From positions 722,001 to 786,000 of the forward strand of contig OX345648.1 of the NCBI GenBank assembly GCA_947044365.1: 64,000 nucleotides of DNA, read 5' to 3'. A program made the translations under genes and the position numbers. Positions within the stretch are counted from its first letter, which is position 1, and each line of letters opens with the position of its first letter. The notes below the pieces were generated by a model. That model had not been told where the DNA came from and searched no databases. It worked only from the letters and a program-made list of their open reading frames with translations. Below are positions 48,446 through 59,728 of the stretch, piece after piece. The DNA comes from Petrosia ficiformis (Eukaryota > Porifera > Demospongiae > Haplosclerida > Petrosiidae).

Positions 48446-50114
48446 GACATACACACATACACACACACACATATAAAATGTATAGTATGAGTGTAACTGT
48501 GTGTACTTATGTATTTATGTATGTATAATAATCCACATGTATTTATCTATTCCTCTGTCTATTCATCCATTCATGATTATCATAATTATGTATGTGTATA
48601 TATACATAAATACATACATATAAGTACACACAGTTACACACACACTATACATTTTATAGTATGTGTGTAGCTGTTATGTGTGTATGTATGTATACACACA
48701 CACTATACATTTTATAGTATGTGTGTAGCTGTTATGTGTGTATGTATGTATGTATGTGTGTATTTTTTATAGAATTACTATGAAGAGTTAGTTTCAGTGC
48801 GAGACAGTCAGATTGTAAGATTACAGAAGGAACTGGACACTGCAGGAAGAGACAATGATATTCAGAAAAGAGAAATGGATGGAATTATAATAGAATTACA
48901 GGAAGAGATGTAAGTTTTGAACTAGTAAAATAACCAGTTTATTCCCTCTCTGCCTAGAAAGCTGGGAACACCTCCCATGAGTCCCCTTCATAGAGAATAG
49001 ACACTCCCCAATAGAGGCCAATGGCAACAGTCCATTAATGACTTTGTCTCCACTAGTGTAGTTTTAGTATGACAAAAATGAACATGTTTTGTTATATGAA
49101 TAGTTTCTGTATGTAATTTACTGAACGGTTATTTTATACTAGGTTTAGCATACACTTAAAATACCAGATATTAAAATTACTTATACCAATACCTATACCT
49201 ATACCTATACCTATACCTATACCTATACCTATACCTATACCTACATGTATGCATGTACCTGTACCTATACCTATACCTATACCTATAGCTGTACTTATAC
49301 TTATACCTATACCTATACCTATACCTACATGTATGCATGTACCTGTACCTGTACCTATACCTATACCTATACCTATAGCTGTACTTATACTTATACCTAT
49401 ACCTATACCTATACCATTACCTATACCTATACCTATAGCTGTACTTATATACTTATACCTATACCTATACCTATACCTATACCTATACCTACATGTATGC
49501 ATGTACCTGTACCTGTACCTATACCTATACCTATACCTATAGCTGTACTTATACTTATACCAATACCTATACCTATACCTATACCTATACCTATACCTAT
49601 ACCCATACCTATACCTACCTATACCTGTACTTATACCTATACCTATACCTATACCTGTGTTCACTCATTTTTCTAGTATATGTTCATGTGCATCACTACA
49701 TTTTAGCACTGCTAGTCTAACCACTTCTGTTGGGGAATGAAAGTCACAAACTACTCGAAAAGATAATTATTCTGAGTGTTATATCCTAAAGTTATAAAAT
49801 ATAAAGCCTTGGTCTATAAAATATCTGTATCTGCCTTATACAACTTGCCTATACCTATACCTTGAGTATAGGCACTTATACATTTACTTATACCAGTATA
49901 AGTACAACACTAGTTTTATTTTTAGTTAACTATCTAACAAACTGTCTCACGTCTGATTTATAGATCCAAACTCCAATCAGAGGTACGTCATTGGCAACAG
50001 AAGTACCAACGAGCCTTAAAAACCTCATCTAACAGCAGCACTAACAACACCACATCGTCAAATAGAAGAAGTGGAATATTTTCAAGTATATTTGGTTCAG
50101 GAGACACAACTTGA
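37210..50114 (+). CDS. RUNDC3: RUNDC3-like RUN domain protein, complete (9 exons, 377 aa)
   Basis: Exons 37210-37376, 37507-37622, 38133-38257, 39869-39954, 45711-45800, 46316-46396, 48176-48356, 48773-48909 and 49964-50114 sum to 1134 nt with matching phases. The RUN domain covers about residues 45-220, with family-like stretches SIEDMENVHTDVGR, RAWIRLALVQKRL and LEIDYSPYLKFHQ. A coiled coil follows (YYEELVSVRDSQIVRLQKEL, residues 284 on), as in vertebrate RUNDC3A/B, which bind Rap2 and act in neuronal or vesicle trafficking. The C-terminal tail is rich in Ser, Asn and Thr and shorter than in vertebrates (377 against about 450 residues). Exons 1-4 lie in U2 and exons 5-9 in unique sequence. 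Intron 4 is 5.8 kb and full of MITEs. AATAAA lies 124 bp after the stop. An extra copy of exons 1-4 lies 20 kb upstream. Confidence 0.9.
38278..38512 (-). mobile_element. Family A MITE, inverted, one unit (U2)
   Basis: Counterpart of 18290-18527 in RUNDC3-like intron 3, nearly identical. Confidence 0.65.
38825..39273 (+). mobile_element. Family A MITE with four 68-bp units
   Basis: Counterpart of 18845-19093, but with four internal units instead of one; flanks and ends are otherwise nearly identical. This is the clearest record of array change after duplication. Confidence 0.85.
39815..39857. repeat. (TATC)n microsatellite beside RUNDC3-like exon 4
   Basis: About ten or eleven TATC units directly upstream of the exon 4 acceptor ('catattctag'). 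Longer than in U1. Confidence 0.85.
40661..40830. repeat. 134-bp tandem array (two units, U2)
   Basis: Two units starting 'ttcaggcggcctaaagttg' and 'ttcaggcagcctaaaggtg', against four units in U1 (20491-20930). Confidence 0.8.
41160..41524. repeat. Tandem array of about 120-130 bp, three units, at the duplication edge
   Basis: Three copies of a unit with 'gcattgccattttgtattt' and 'gatattgctgggtata'. U1 has a single unit at its right end (about 21238-21349). The right edge of the segmental duplication falls at the end of this array. Confidence 0.8.
41710..41786. repeat. (TATG)n microsatellite with 'tgtacatgta' interruptions
   Basis: ATGT tetranucleotide tract interrupted by 'tgtacatgta'. In RUNDC3-like intron 4. 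Confidence 0.9.
42086..42531 (-). mobile_element. Family A MITE, inverted, four 68-bp units
   Basis: Complete inverted copy from 'aaggtcattcatttcac' to 'gtcatcatgaatgtgaaca'. The units start at 42221, 42289, 42357 and 42425, exactly 68 bp apart. It lies in RUNDC3-like intron 4. Confidence 0.85.
42725..42900 (+). repeat. Dispersed repeat shared with 2290-2455
   Basis: Both contain 'gagaggaaagaatca', 'gcttctggagca' and 'cagaaggcttgtagct' in the same order over about 170 bp. The nature of the element is unknown. Confidence 0.6.
43895..44050 (+). mobile_element. Family B MITE-like element, shortened
   Basis: Matches the right two thirds of the element at 2632-2860 ('gttctctctttgggccag' to 'ccatgcttcaaaatgtatc'). 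Further pieces lie at 44806-44915 (minus) and 45138-45243 (plus). Confidence 0.6.
44170..44460 (+). mobile_element. Family A MITE with one unit
   Basis: One 68-bp unit and the right-half sequence, part of which ('gaaatttgacacat' and 'gaaatttggcatac') is duplicated locally. It ends at 'gatgaatgtaaatgacctt'. Confidence 0.7.
46490..46580 (-). mobile_element. tRNA-derived SINE-like fragment
   Basis: The minus strand reads 'ggtggtaagagtgtctaac' (A-box-like) and 'cctgggttcaatcac' (B-box-like) at tRNA spacing. No paired acceptor stem is seen, so it is not called a tRNA gene. It lies in RUNDC3-like intron 6. Confidence 0.5.
47183..47696. repeat. Long (TACA)n microsatellite, about 510 bp
   Basis: Almost uninterrupted tetranucleotide array, variable in its first 220 bp (TGCA, CCCA and TATA interruptions) and pure after that. 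Because four is not a multiple of three and the units lack stops, long open frames appear in several frames on both strands; none is a gene. It lies in RUNDC3-like intron 6. Confidence 0.97.
48100..48175. repeat. (TACA)n tract forming the exon 7 splice acceptor
   Basis: The tract runs up to 'tatacatag', the acceptor of RUNDC3-like exon 7. There is no pyrimidine tract. The exon is followed within 10 bp of its donor by a TA array (48366-48446). Confidence 0.85.
48366..48446. repeat. (TA)n microsatellite
   Basis: About 80 bp of alternating TA with short interruptions, directly after the donor of RUNDC3-like exon 7. Confidence 0.95.
49181..49656. repeat. (CCTATA)n hexanucleotide array with higher-order structure
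   Basis: About 475 bp of 'tacctatacctatacc' with a recurring superunit in which 'tacatgtatgcatgtacctg' and 'agctgtacttatactt' punctuate the hexamers about every 75-125 bp. It is not the animal telomere hexamer. It lies in RUNDC3-like intron 8. Confidence 0.92.
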
Positions 50115-50237
50115 TATTAACTAGTTTAATAGAATCAAATTGTTTTATTATATTATGTGTGTGAAACTATTCAACAGGTAAATTATAGACTTGTATTTCT
50201 GCTCCACCTTTGTTGTATTTTTATGGTTAATTATTAT

Positions 50238-50243
50238 AATAAA
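50238..50243 (+). terminator. Polyadenylation signal AATAAA, RUNDC3-like gene
   Basis: Canonical hexamer 124 bp after the stop codon. Confidence 0.55.
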
Positions 50244-51291
50244 ATAATTATTTATTCGAGGGTCATTAGTCTCACTGTCTCTCTGAAGGTATGCAGCTGT
50301 CTCTCAGGGAGCATGCAGTCTTTAAACTGATTAACAACTTGAGGTGTGTGTGACATATTTCTTCCATATCCTTGCATATAATTATGATGTAAATATGTAT
50401 ATAATTTATATATATATATATATATATAATATATATAGTAAAGTCCCCTAATTATATAGGAGATGTAAGACTGGAGAGAAATATTCAAGAAATGAGAATC
50501 TCTGTTTGTCCTGTAATTCCAGACAGTGTATGCTTTTGTATATATAAATGTTTAGATTACTTATATCTAGTAGGTATTTAGCTGCTCATAAGTCAGTCTT
50601 AAAAATCTTTATAATTATAATGAAGTTGGATAGTATGTCCATGAGATAGTATATATATGCTTTTTGCTTTCTTGTCATATGTAGAAAGTTTCCCAATTCT
50701 TTTCTTCTGTCAGTCAACTGTCAGTTTAAACTTGTTTATCAAAAGTAGTCTGGTATTACGTGACTTTACTAATTATGTATATATATATATATGTAATAAT
50801 TGTGTATAGTAGTGTACCTAGCATAGCTTAGGTAATTATTATTATTGCATGGCCTTTAATGACTGAGCTGTACTGAGTAGTAATTGTACTATTATCCATC
50901 TTTGAGAATTAATGGCCATGGTAACGTTAGTCTCGTGTAGCCAGACACAACCCTCTGGTATACGAAACTAAGGTCATCAATTATTTGTTGGGGGGCTGAA
51001 AGCCGGTTGATATCAGGATGAACCATACGTTTAGACAAAATTGTAAATGCTGGATGGATTGTCAGACCTTATATGCTACACATCACACATTTAGTAGTGC
51101 TGAAATGGTCCAGTGATACTTCTGTATAATTTATATTATATCAACATAAATATTAAAATATATTCATTGTAGAAAAAAGAATGATATGATAAAAGTACTA
51201 AGAAATTTAATTTAAATGTATATTAATTAGTTTCAAGTGATAATGGTTGTTGGGGGCAACTACACGCACAAACACTTTATCTAGAAGTAAC
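50244..51291. other. Gap between the convergent RUNDC3-like and myosin genes
   Basis: Both genes end towards this 1.1 kb interval. It is AT-rich, with TA tracts (about 50405-50440 and 50777-50792) and a piece with 'gtctcgtgtagccagaca' (50931-50990) resembling a dispersed repeat. No gene seen. Confidence 0.65.
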
Positions 51292-52959
51292 TTAATCAAC
51301 AGATATTGTTATAGTATTTCCTTTTCTTTTGCAAATAGGGCTAGCAGCTCCTGGCGGAGACAGCTGAAATCTTAAGAGGGATGTATCGCCTGATTTGAAC
51401 TGGACTCCAATACTGGAAAAAATATAAGTTATCATGTAATGTTTGTGAATACTATAGTAAGAAGGAGAGGAGAGAGATAGTACTCTCTCTTTCCACTGAG
51501 TTATCATTATTATGTATCTATACTGTACACACGTTCATTAACGCTTCATGTCCATTAATTGACTGGGGTCCCCCAAAATGATAAATCACGTATACAACAC
51601 GTTTACGACACAAATATGGTGATATAACGATATTACTACCTCCATATAGCGTAATTGATTCTTTCTGTCTGTGTTATACAAATGTTCGAAAAATGACATT
51701 ATAACCATCTTCTAAACACAACAGAAAGCTCGAATTTAGTCTTATAAGAAAATATATACCTTGCAGAGGGCCAGAGGCTAATACAGTCTACTATTTTTCT
51801 CTCTTAGTCATGTCCTTAATAACAGTTAAACCATGTATTCAAAACTGCATGTGCTCAAACAAATGCCCATAATGATGATTAAACTATTTATATATTGCAT
51901 TGTCGCACAAAGTACGAGTTCTCAAAACATCCTGTTATATGGGTATTTATATTCATTCCTATGCAAAAACTTTTAAAGTCAGAGGGATATTCCTTTGGAC
52001 TACAAAGAAATTGTTATCTGAAGGTAATAACGAATGTTTTAAATTCACTTACTCTGCTCTGAATTGAACTGGCAATTCTCTTTTGTAAGTTTCTTGTACG
52101 ATCAAGCTCAGTTTGGTCACTGCTTCTATGGAGTTTGGATTTTCCAAAACAATATCACCTTTTGGTTGTGACGATTTATCATGAGGTAGTGACTGCAGTA
52201 TGAAGAAATACAGGTACAACTATCATCATTTATTAATGTATAATTATGGTTCCCAAACATTTTCTTAAAAGCTGAGTATCTAGTTGAAATACTGGCGATG
52301 GGTGATTAACCATTGGTATATAATATATGTATGTACTGTATGTATGCATATGTACATATATAAGGAACGTGTGTATGATGTATATATGTATGTACGTAAT
52401 ATATTTATATATGTATGTATGTATGTACGTATGTATGTACATAAGTATGTATGTATGTATGTATGTATGTATGTACGTAAGTATGTATGTATGTATGTAT
52501 GTATGTACGTATGTATGTAGTATGTATGTATGTATGTATGTATGTATCTATCTATCTATGTATATGTGTATGTTATATAAGGAAATGTTTATGTATGATG
52601 TACATGTGTATATATGTTTGTATGTATATACATGTATGTATGTATGTACATGTATGTATGTATGCACCTGTGTATGTATATGTGTACTGTATATATGTAT
52701 TACTTTTAAATTGTACATGTATTTCTATAAATATTTGTAATAAAACTTACTGAGTTTACATGTATGATGAAGAAGGAATCTCTGTGTGGACTTAGAGACA
52801 CGCCTTCAATATCTTGTAACCGTAGTACATGTTGTAGTCCATAATGTTTTGTGTCCAATATATAAAGTGTTGTTGATGTTATAACAATAGCTCTGTTAGT
52901 AAGCTAGGTAGATAGGTAGGTAGATAAATAGATAGATAGATAGATATATAGATAGATGA

Positions 52960-52994
<35 letters not shown>

Positions 52995-55900
52995 TAACTA
53001 CATTAAATAGATAGTGAAAGATACCTTTGCATCTGTTCTGTTCAGCTTATGAACATGATCTGCCCAAACTATTCTTGATTCTCTTTTATGACCTCCAGTA
53101 ATTTTTGTCCATCTCTCGTCATTTTGTAATCCAATTCTATCAGAAAGGAATGCTTTTGAGACTCTAAAAAGAAGAAAGAAGGACTGTCAATAAGAACAGG
53201 GTTGTGGACATATTGAGCCAACTGCTGAACATTTGTCCTGCTCCCCATATATACTTTGTATACAGTTTAGTTACCAGATGTTCGCTGGATTTATTGGACA
53301 ATGTCCTACATGACTGGCTGTTTCCATACTACTGAGATAGTATTGATGTGACTTACGATGATTGATAAGAAGCTTTCTTTCGTTTGAAAAGAGTGCTTGC
53401 TTTGGATTTTTCCATAAGTCTTCTTCTTTCTCTTGGGTTTGCAATATAGTAATCTCTTACTAAATGACACTGTATGAATATAATTGTATATATAATACTG
53501 TATAGTCACAAATGTTCGCTAACAAATAAACCATCCGCTTCCATATAAACATATACAATTTATGTACTATTCTATTTACTGTATGAAAGAGGTTAGTTAT
53601 GATGTGCTATACAACCATCTTTAAGGGCCAATAGTGTGCCAATGGTGTGCCAATGGTGTGCCAATAGTAAAACAGTAAAAATATTGTATACTATAGTATT
53701 CTATAATATACTATACCATATTGTAGTATACTATAGTATACTATAATATACTATGCATTTTGTTTTCTTACTCTCCACTTGTGATAAATGTTTCTAAGAA
53801 GAATTGAAGTTTGACGAAACATTGGAGAACATCTTGGCCACTTTTTATCAATAGGAGAACGAGATGGCAGATTATAAAGCACAGTGACTAAGAATTTGTA
53901 GCACTATAGAGAAAATTAGAATGAATTCTTTAACGCGCTACATTAATACTTACCAGGGCTTGTCGGATGAATTTTAACATGATTGGAGCTGCTTCCTCTT
54001 CTTTCATCCCTTGAAGATCTTTTCTAACCTACAAGGCAGAAAAGGGCGATACCAGTACATGTATATTAGGAGAGATACTCATACATGTATATTAAGACAT
54101 ACACCAGTACATTAGGGACAGATACCCAGTATAGGAACCAGTACATGTACATTAAGACAAACACCAGTACATTAGGGACAGATACCCAGTATACGAACCA
54201 CTACATGTACTTTAAGACAAACGCTAGCACATTAGGGACAGATACCCAGTATAGGAACCAGTATATGTCATTAGGACAAACACCAGTACATTAGGGACAG
54301 ATACCCAGTGTAGGAACCACTACATGTTCTTTAAGACAAACAAACTTTAAGACAAACGCTAGCACATTAGGGACAGTATAGGAACCAGTACATTAGGGAC
54401 AGATACCCGGTATAGGAACCAGTACATTAGGGACAGATACCCAGTATAGGAACCGGTATATCTAAATTGATTTATATATAATTACCTTCCATCCACGATA
54501 GTATTTCTGAATAATAATTGATGCTGGTATTGCCCTTTTGATATAAATCCTTTCATTAATTAATTTTCTTAATCTCCAGGCATAGAAATATCGGCGAATA
54601 ACATATGATGAATAGGTACACTTCAAATGGTATTTTGCTTTGTGTAAAGTATCTCGAACCTAATATTTATAAATGTATGGAATGTTAGATTAATATGAAA
54701 ACTGACCTGCCATCCTCTGAAATGTTTTTGTAGTACAATCACAGCATTTCGCTTCTTGAGGTATTGTTTTCGACACTATAAGATGAAGTAAGATCAACCA
54801 TTGTATTTATAAAGAAGGTGTCTTAGGATCCTCTATCTTTGAAGAACACTATTATTAATTATTCTTACATTCAAATCGCGGTATATGATCTCTTAATCAC
54901 TTCATAGCTCTCTAAAGCTACCTTCTTTGTATTTTGGATTTGCTGTATACTTGCTCAGGTATCAGAGGAGATGGTGCAGTTGCTCAGGCCACGGGCGAAG
55001 CAACTTTTTTAAAGCTTGGTAACAGTCAGCCTCATACCCATGCTCTTAAGAGCCTGGGTACAAGGCTAGGTACCAGTACACATGCACATAATACTTTCAT
55101 GATATGTCTATGATCAACAATTGCAGTCGCAAAAACAAGTAATTAACAAGGTGGGAACTACAAGGTTATTATACTTAGCCATTAATTGACTACACCTCAT
55201 GAATAATCAATGAGATACCATGTTTTTGCCATGCTTCACTTGGCACATCAACCATATCTCATTTCCTACTTCATCCTTCAGCCCTGTTTTCACACATACA
55301 GTGTAAATATCATTACATACCTTTGATCCTCGGTAGTATTTCGAAATTGTAATCTGGCTTTTTCTCAGTTTTTGAAACTAATTATAAGAAACAGAATGGA
55401 AAATTTTAATCACACCCAACTTTAATACAATAGACCTCAGAAGAATGTTTATGACTTTAGTTAGGAATGACCTACAATCTTTTTACCTGCACCATTTTCA
55501 GTCTTTTTTTTATGCACATCAAATTTCAATCCATTACTTCATTATTGAGTTACAGTATAATCATGTATTAATCTTATGACATTAAACTATACGCTATAGT
55601 ACATATAAGTTATTGAGCTACAGTATAATCATGTATTAACCTTATGACATTAAACTATACACTATAGTACATATAAGTTATTGAGTTACAGTATAATCAT
55701 GTATTAACCTTATGACATTAAACTATACGCTATAGTACATATAAGTTATTGAGCTACAGTATAATCATGTATTAACCTTATGACATTAAACTATACACTA
55801 TAGTACATATAAGTTATTGAGTTACAGTATAATCATGTATTAACCTTATGACATTAAACTATACACTATATTACATATAAGTTATTGAGTTACAGTATAA

Positions 55901-58060
55901 TCATGTATTAACCTTATGACATTAAACTATACACTATATCACATATAAGTTATTGAGTTACAGTATAATCATGTATTAACCTTATGACATTAAACTATAC
56001 ACTATATCACATATAAGTTATTGAGTTACATTATAATTAACCTTGCAACATTAAACTATACACTACAGTATATGTAAAGTTATCACATCTTAATTTTGAG
56101 GTCATCATGAATGTGAACAGACTTAAGAAATGTGAGGAAAGACATTTTCTTGTGGATTAATTTTGAATGCAATGTACAATATTGTTATGAAAATTTGTGA
56201 TATTTCTCTAAATGAAAAATGATTCACTTACTTTTGAACGTTCTCTCCAGCCTCTGTATGTCTTAATGACAATCGTTGCTAAATCATGCATTCTCTTCTT
56301 TCTCATTTCTTCCAATTCAAAAACAGTACGAGGATTACGAATGAAGAGTTTTGTTCGTCCAAACGAATACTCTTCAGCTGTTCGTTTACAATCCTGGATT
56401 GGGTTACAAATTGTAATGAATCACGCAAATAATAGATCTTGTTAGGTACATGTAATTTATTTCAATATTGGTGGTTTAATACTCAGGTTTTAGCCAAAGG
56501 GGTGAAGGGAGGTGGCCCACCCTCTTTCCTTGTCTCAATTCCTTTGATGTGGTGATAGGAATGCAATTAGGCCTTTGATGTGGTCATATTTTTGACATTG
56601 CCACTCTCCTTTTTCTGAGCTTTGGCTAAAACCTACTGGATATTTATTTAAACACATTCATATCAATTGTTATGTGGCAATGTCTTCATTTTATTACCTA
56701 CAGGTGATATAAAATTACACAAGAACTTAAATAGGATTTGCATGTAATCGTGACATTGCTTGTTAATATTCAGTAGAAATATTTAATTATATTATAGTGT
56801 TAGCTATACCTGCAGTATTATCCTCACTCCATCTTTTGGTCTCTTCTTCCATATCGGCCATGTTTTTTTAGATAACATTTTATATCTCATAAGAGCACTT
56901 TCATAATCTTGTCTAAAGGCATATCCTGCTCTCCTTACTTTGATATTTTCCAACAAACTGAATGATAACGATTATAACATTAGGCATAATATTAATATTG
57001 AAATTAATATAATCATACTTCATATATCTGGCTTGTGATCGAACTAGATATGTCTCAAATTGTCTTGGCTTCTTGAAATCATTAGGCTAAAATATCGACA
57101 GAATAGAAATGATTAATCGGTCATGAAATCAATTATCAAAAATAAATAGCCATTCATTTGTTTAGGATAGAATGTTGCATTGGTGTGACCATATAGCTTA
57201 TATATATATATTGTACATTGTAAGTGGAGTCATGCAAGTGCTAGGCAGTGGTAGTGGCTCCCTCAATTGTACACCTCTCTAGAGTGTTACATAGCATGAC
57301 TCTGTCATTATTCATTCACAGAGGTGGTTGTTATATATGAATATCTTGGGGCCATCCCTCTATGTAAAATCTTTACTAAGGAAGGATAAACTAACCTTGA
57401 TACATCTAACATAGTGAGGATTTTTGGACATCAGATTTTTCATCATTTCGGCAACAGAAGTCTAAAAACAAACACATTTTCACTGTTACAATTATACTAA
57501 CACAATATAATCATAATAATTATTGTTGTTTTAAAATATCCGATGAATAATGAATGAAGTACTTGAACAAGGCTATACTGTTGTTTTAGTGTGTTAACCA
57601 AAACAATATTAGGTTTACTAAAAGGGTTTTAGTTAACAAACTAAAAGTGCCCAATTTTCATTTTAGTTAGTTGTAGTTATTAAGTAGTCTTGTAAAAAGG
57701 GTTATATAAAGGGTTATAATGTATTTTATGTGTTTAGTATTAAACAGCTGTTTTAGTTAATTATAATTATTTATATAATTACTTCACCTTGAATTTTTGA
57801 CCTGTAGTAGTTGGTCTTTTCAAATGAACAGCATCTGGATCACCTTCCTTGAAAAGTGTTTTCAAGAGAGGTCTCTCACAAGCAAACATTGCTTGTGAGA
57901 GATCTTTAAAAAGGAGATCACGATTCTTGTCCATAAAACCAGATGTACAATACGTAACCTATAAAAAGTATTATACATTAAATTAAGTGATATAATTATA
58001 ATTAATTACAATACATGAATGTTAAACTTGTATGTGTTTGTATTTATACATGTATGTATG

Positions 58061-58091
<31 letters not shown>

Positions 58092-59696
58092 GTGTGTGGT
58101 TGTGTCACTGGTGTGTGTGTGTATGTATAATGTATGTACTAGTGTTGTTTTAGTATGATAATAATGACTACTTTTAGTTATAGTTATAGTTTATCAAACT
58201 TTTAGTTTAGTTATAGTTTAGTTATAGTTTAGTAATATTAGGATTACTAAAAGGGTTTTAGTTTTAGTTAACTAACTAAAAGTGTCTATTATTCATTTTA
58301 GTTAGTTATAGTTATTACAGTAGACTTGTAATTTAGTTATAGTTTAATTACCTAGAAGTCAAAATGCCTTACTAAAAGGGGTTTAGTTATAGTTATATAG
58401 TTAACTAAAACAACACTAGTATGTACATATGTGTGTGAGTGAGTATGTATTTGTGCATGTGCCTGTTCTGATGTATATTATGTAATATGTACACACATAC
58501 ATAAGTTATAATTACATGTATAATTATAGAATTATAATTATAATTATATTACATTGTTGTGTTGTATGTACAAGTATGTATGTATTTTCATACAAATCTA
58601 GTATCTAATTATAATTTTGCTTACTGAGCCAGCATAATGCACTAGGCTAAATTCATTCCTTTCAATGGTAGTATCACCATGGTGACCATGGGATGCCCGT
58701 GATATGAAGTGATCATGATCAGCATATAAGCTATTCAGTTTGTTCAAGAAAGTTTCATCACTTGTCTGTTTAAAGTAAATAGGATAACATGATATATTGA
58801 TAATTATTGAAGGGGCTTACCTTTCCTGGCCTGAGACATTCCTCATTTAGGATTGCGATAATTCCCTTTCGAGACTATAGCGATAACAAGCTGTTTAAAT
58901 ACATTTTATGTATACTAATGTATATTGACTTACATCTTCTATCATCTCACAAATGATTGCATTATCAAAAAATTCTATTGTCACCCATTCAATTCCCTAA
59001 TTGATGTATAGAAAAAGGAGAAACACAGTTAGAATGGCATATCAGCCTCAATCAAATGTAACATAGCTATTGGGCATTTAAATTATGAGTAGTCATTGAT
59101 TGGTTGTATGGTGAATATTATATAACCAATCATATAACCTAACCTCTACAATGTATTCAGTCTGTTCAGATCCCAAAGTGAGCTCAAGAAATAACTGTTG
59201 CAGTCTTTCATTACAGTAGTTAATCATGAACTGCTCAAATGTGTTTGACTATAGAAACATAATTTATATGAATATTCAATTTTGAATCCAAATGGTATAA
59301 TTTGAAAACATTATTTCAATTACCTCAAAAACTTCAAATCCATAAATGTCCAGTACTCCCATAGCTTTTCTTTTACCTTTTCTAGTTGGCTATAGTATAT
59401 AATATAGCATATGTAAATTAATCTTCTAGTATTGCAACTACTAACTTTTATTTTTTCATTGATTCTTTCCACAAGCCATTTGAACATTCTGTCATATATT
59501 GCTTTACTAAGAGCATCTCTCGCATATGCAGCCTGTAAGTGTTATGTTATATACATATATACGTACATACATGTATACTATACATATACATACATACATA
59601 CATACATAGACACATACATACATACATACATACATACATACATACATAGACACATAGACACACATAGACACATAGACACATAGACAAATACGTAGT

Positions 59697-59728
<32 letters not shown>

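Noticed and set aside
49181..49656. Interstitial telomere repeat
   Set aside because: The hexamer is CCTATA, not CCCTAA/TTAGGG.
49134..49720. Open frames of 75-176 codons rich in Tyr-Arg, Ile-Pro or Thr-Tyr
   Set aside because: Produced by the CCTATA hexamer array in a RUNDC3-like intron.
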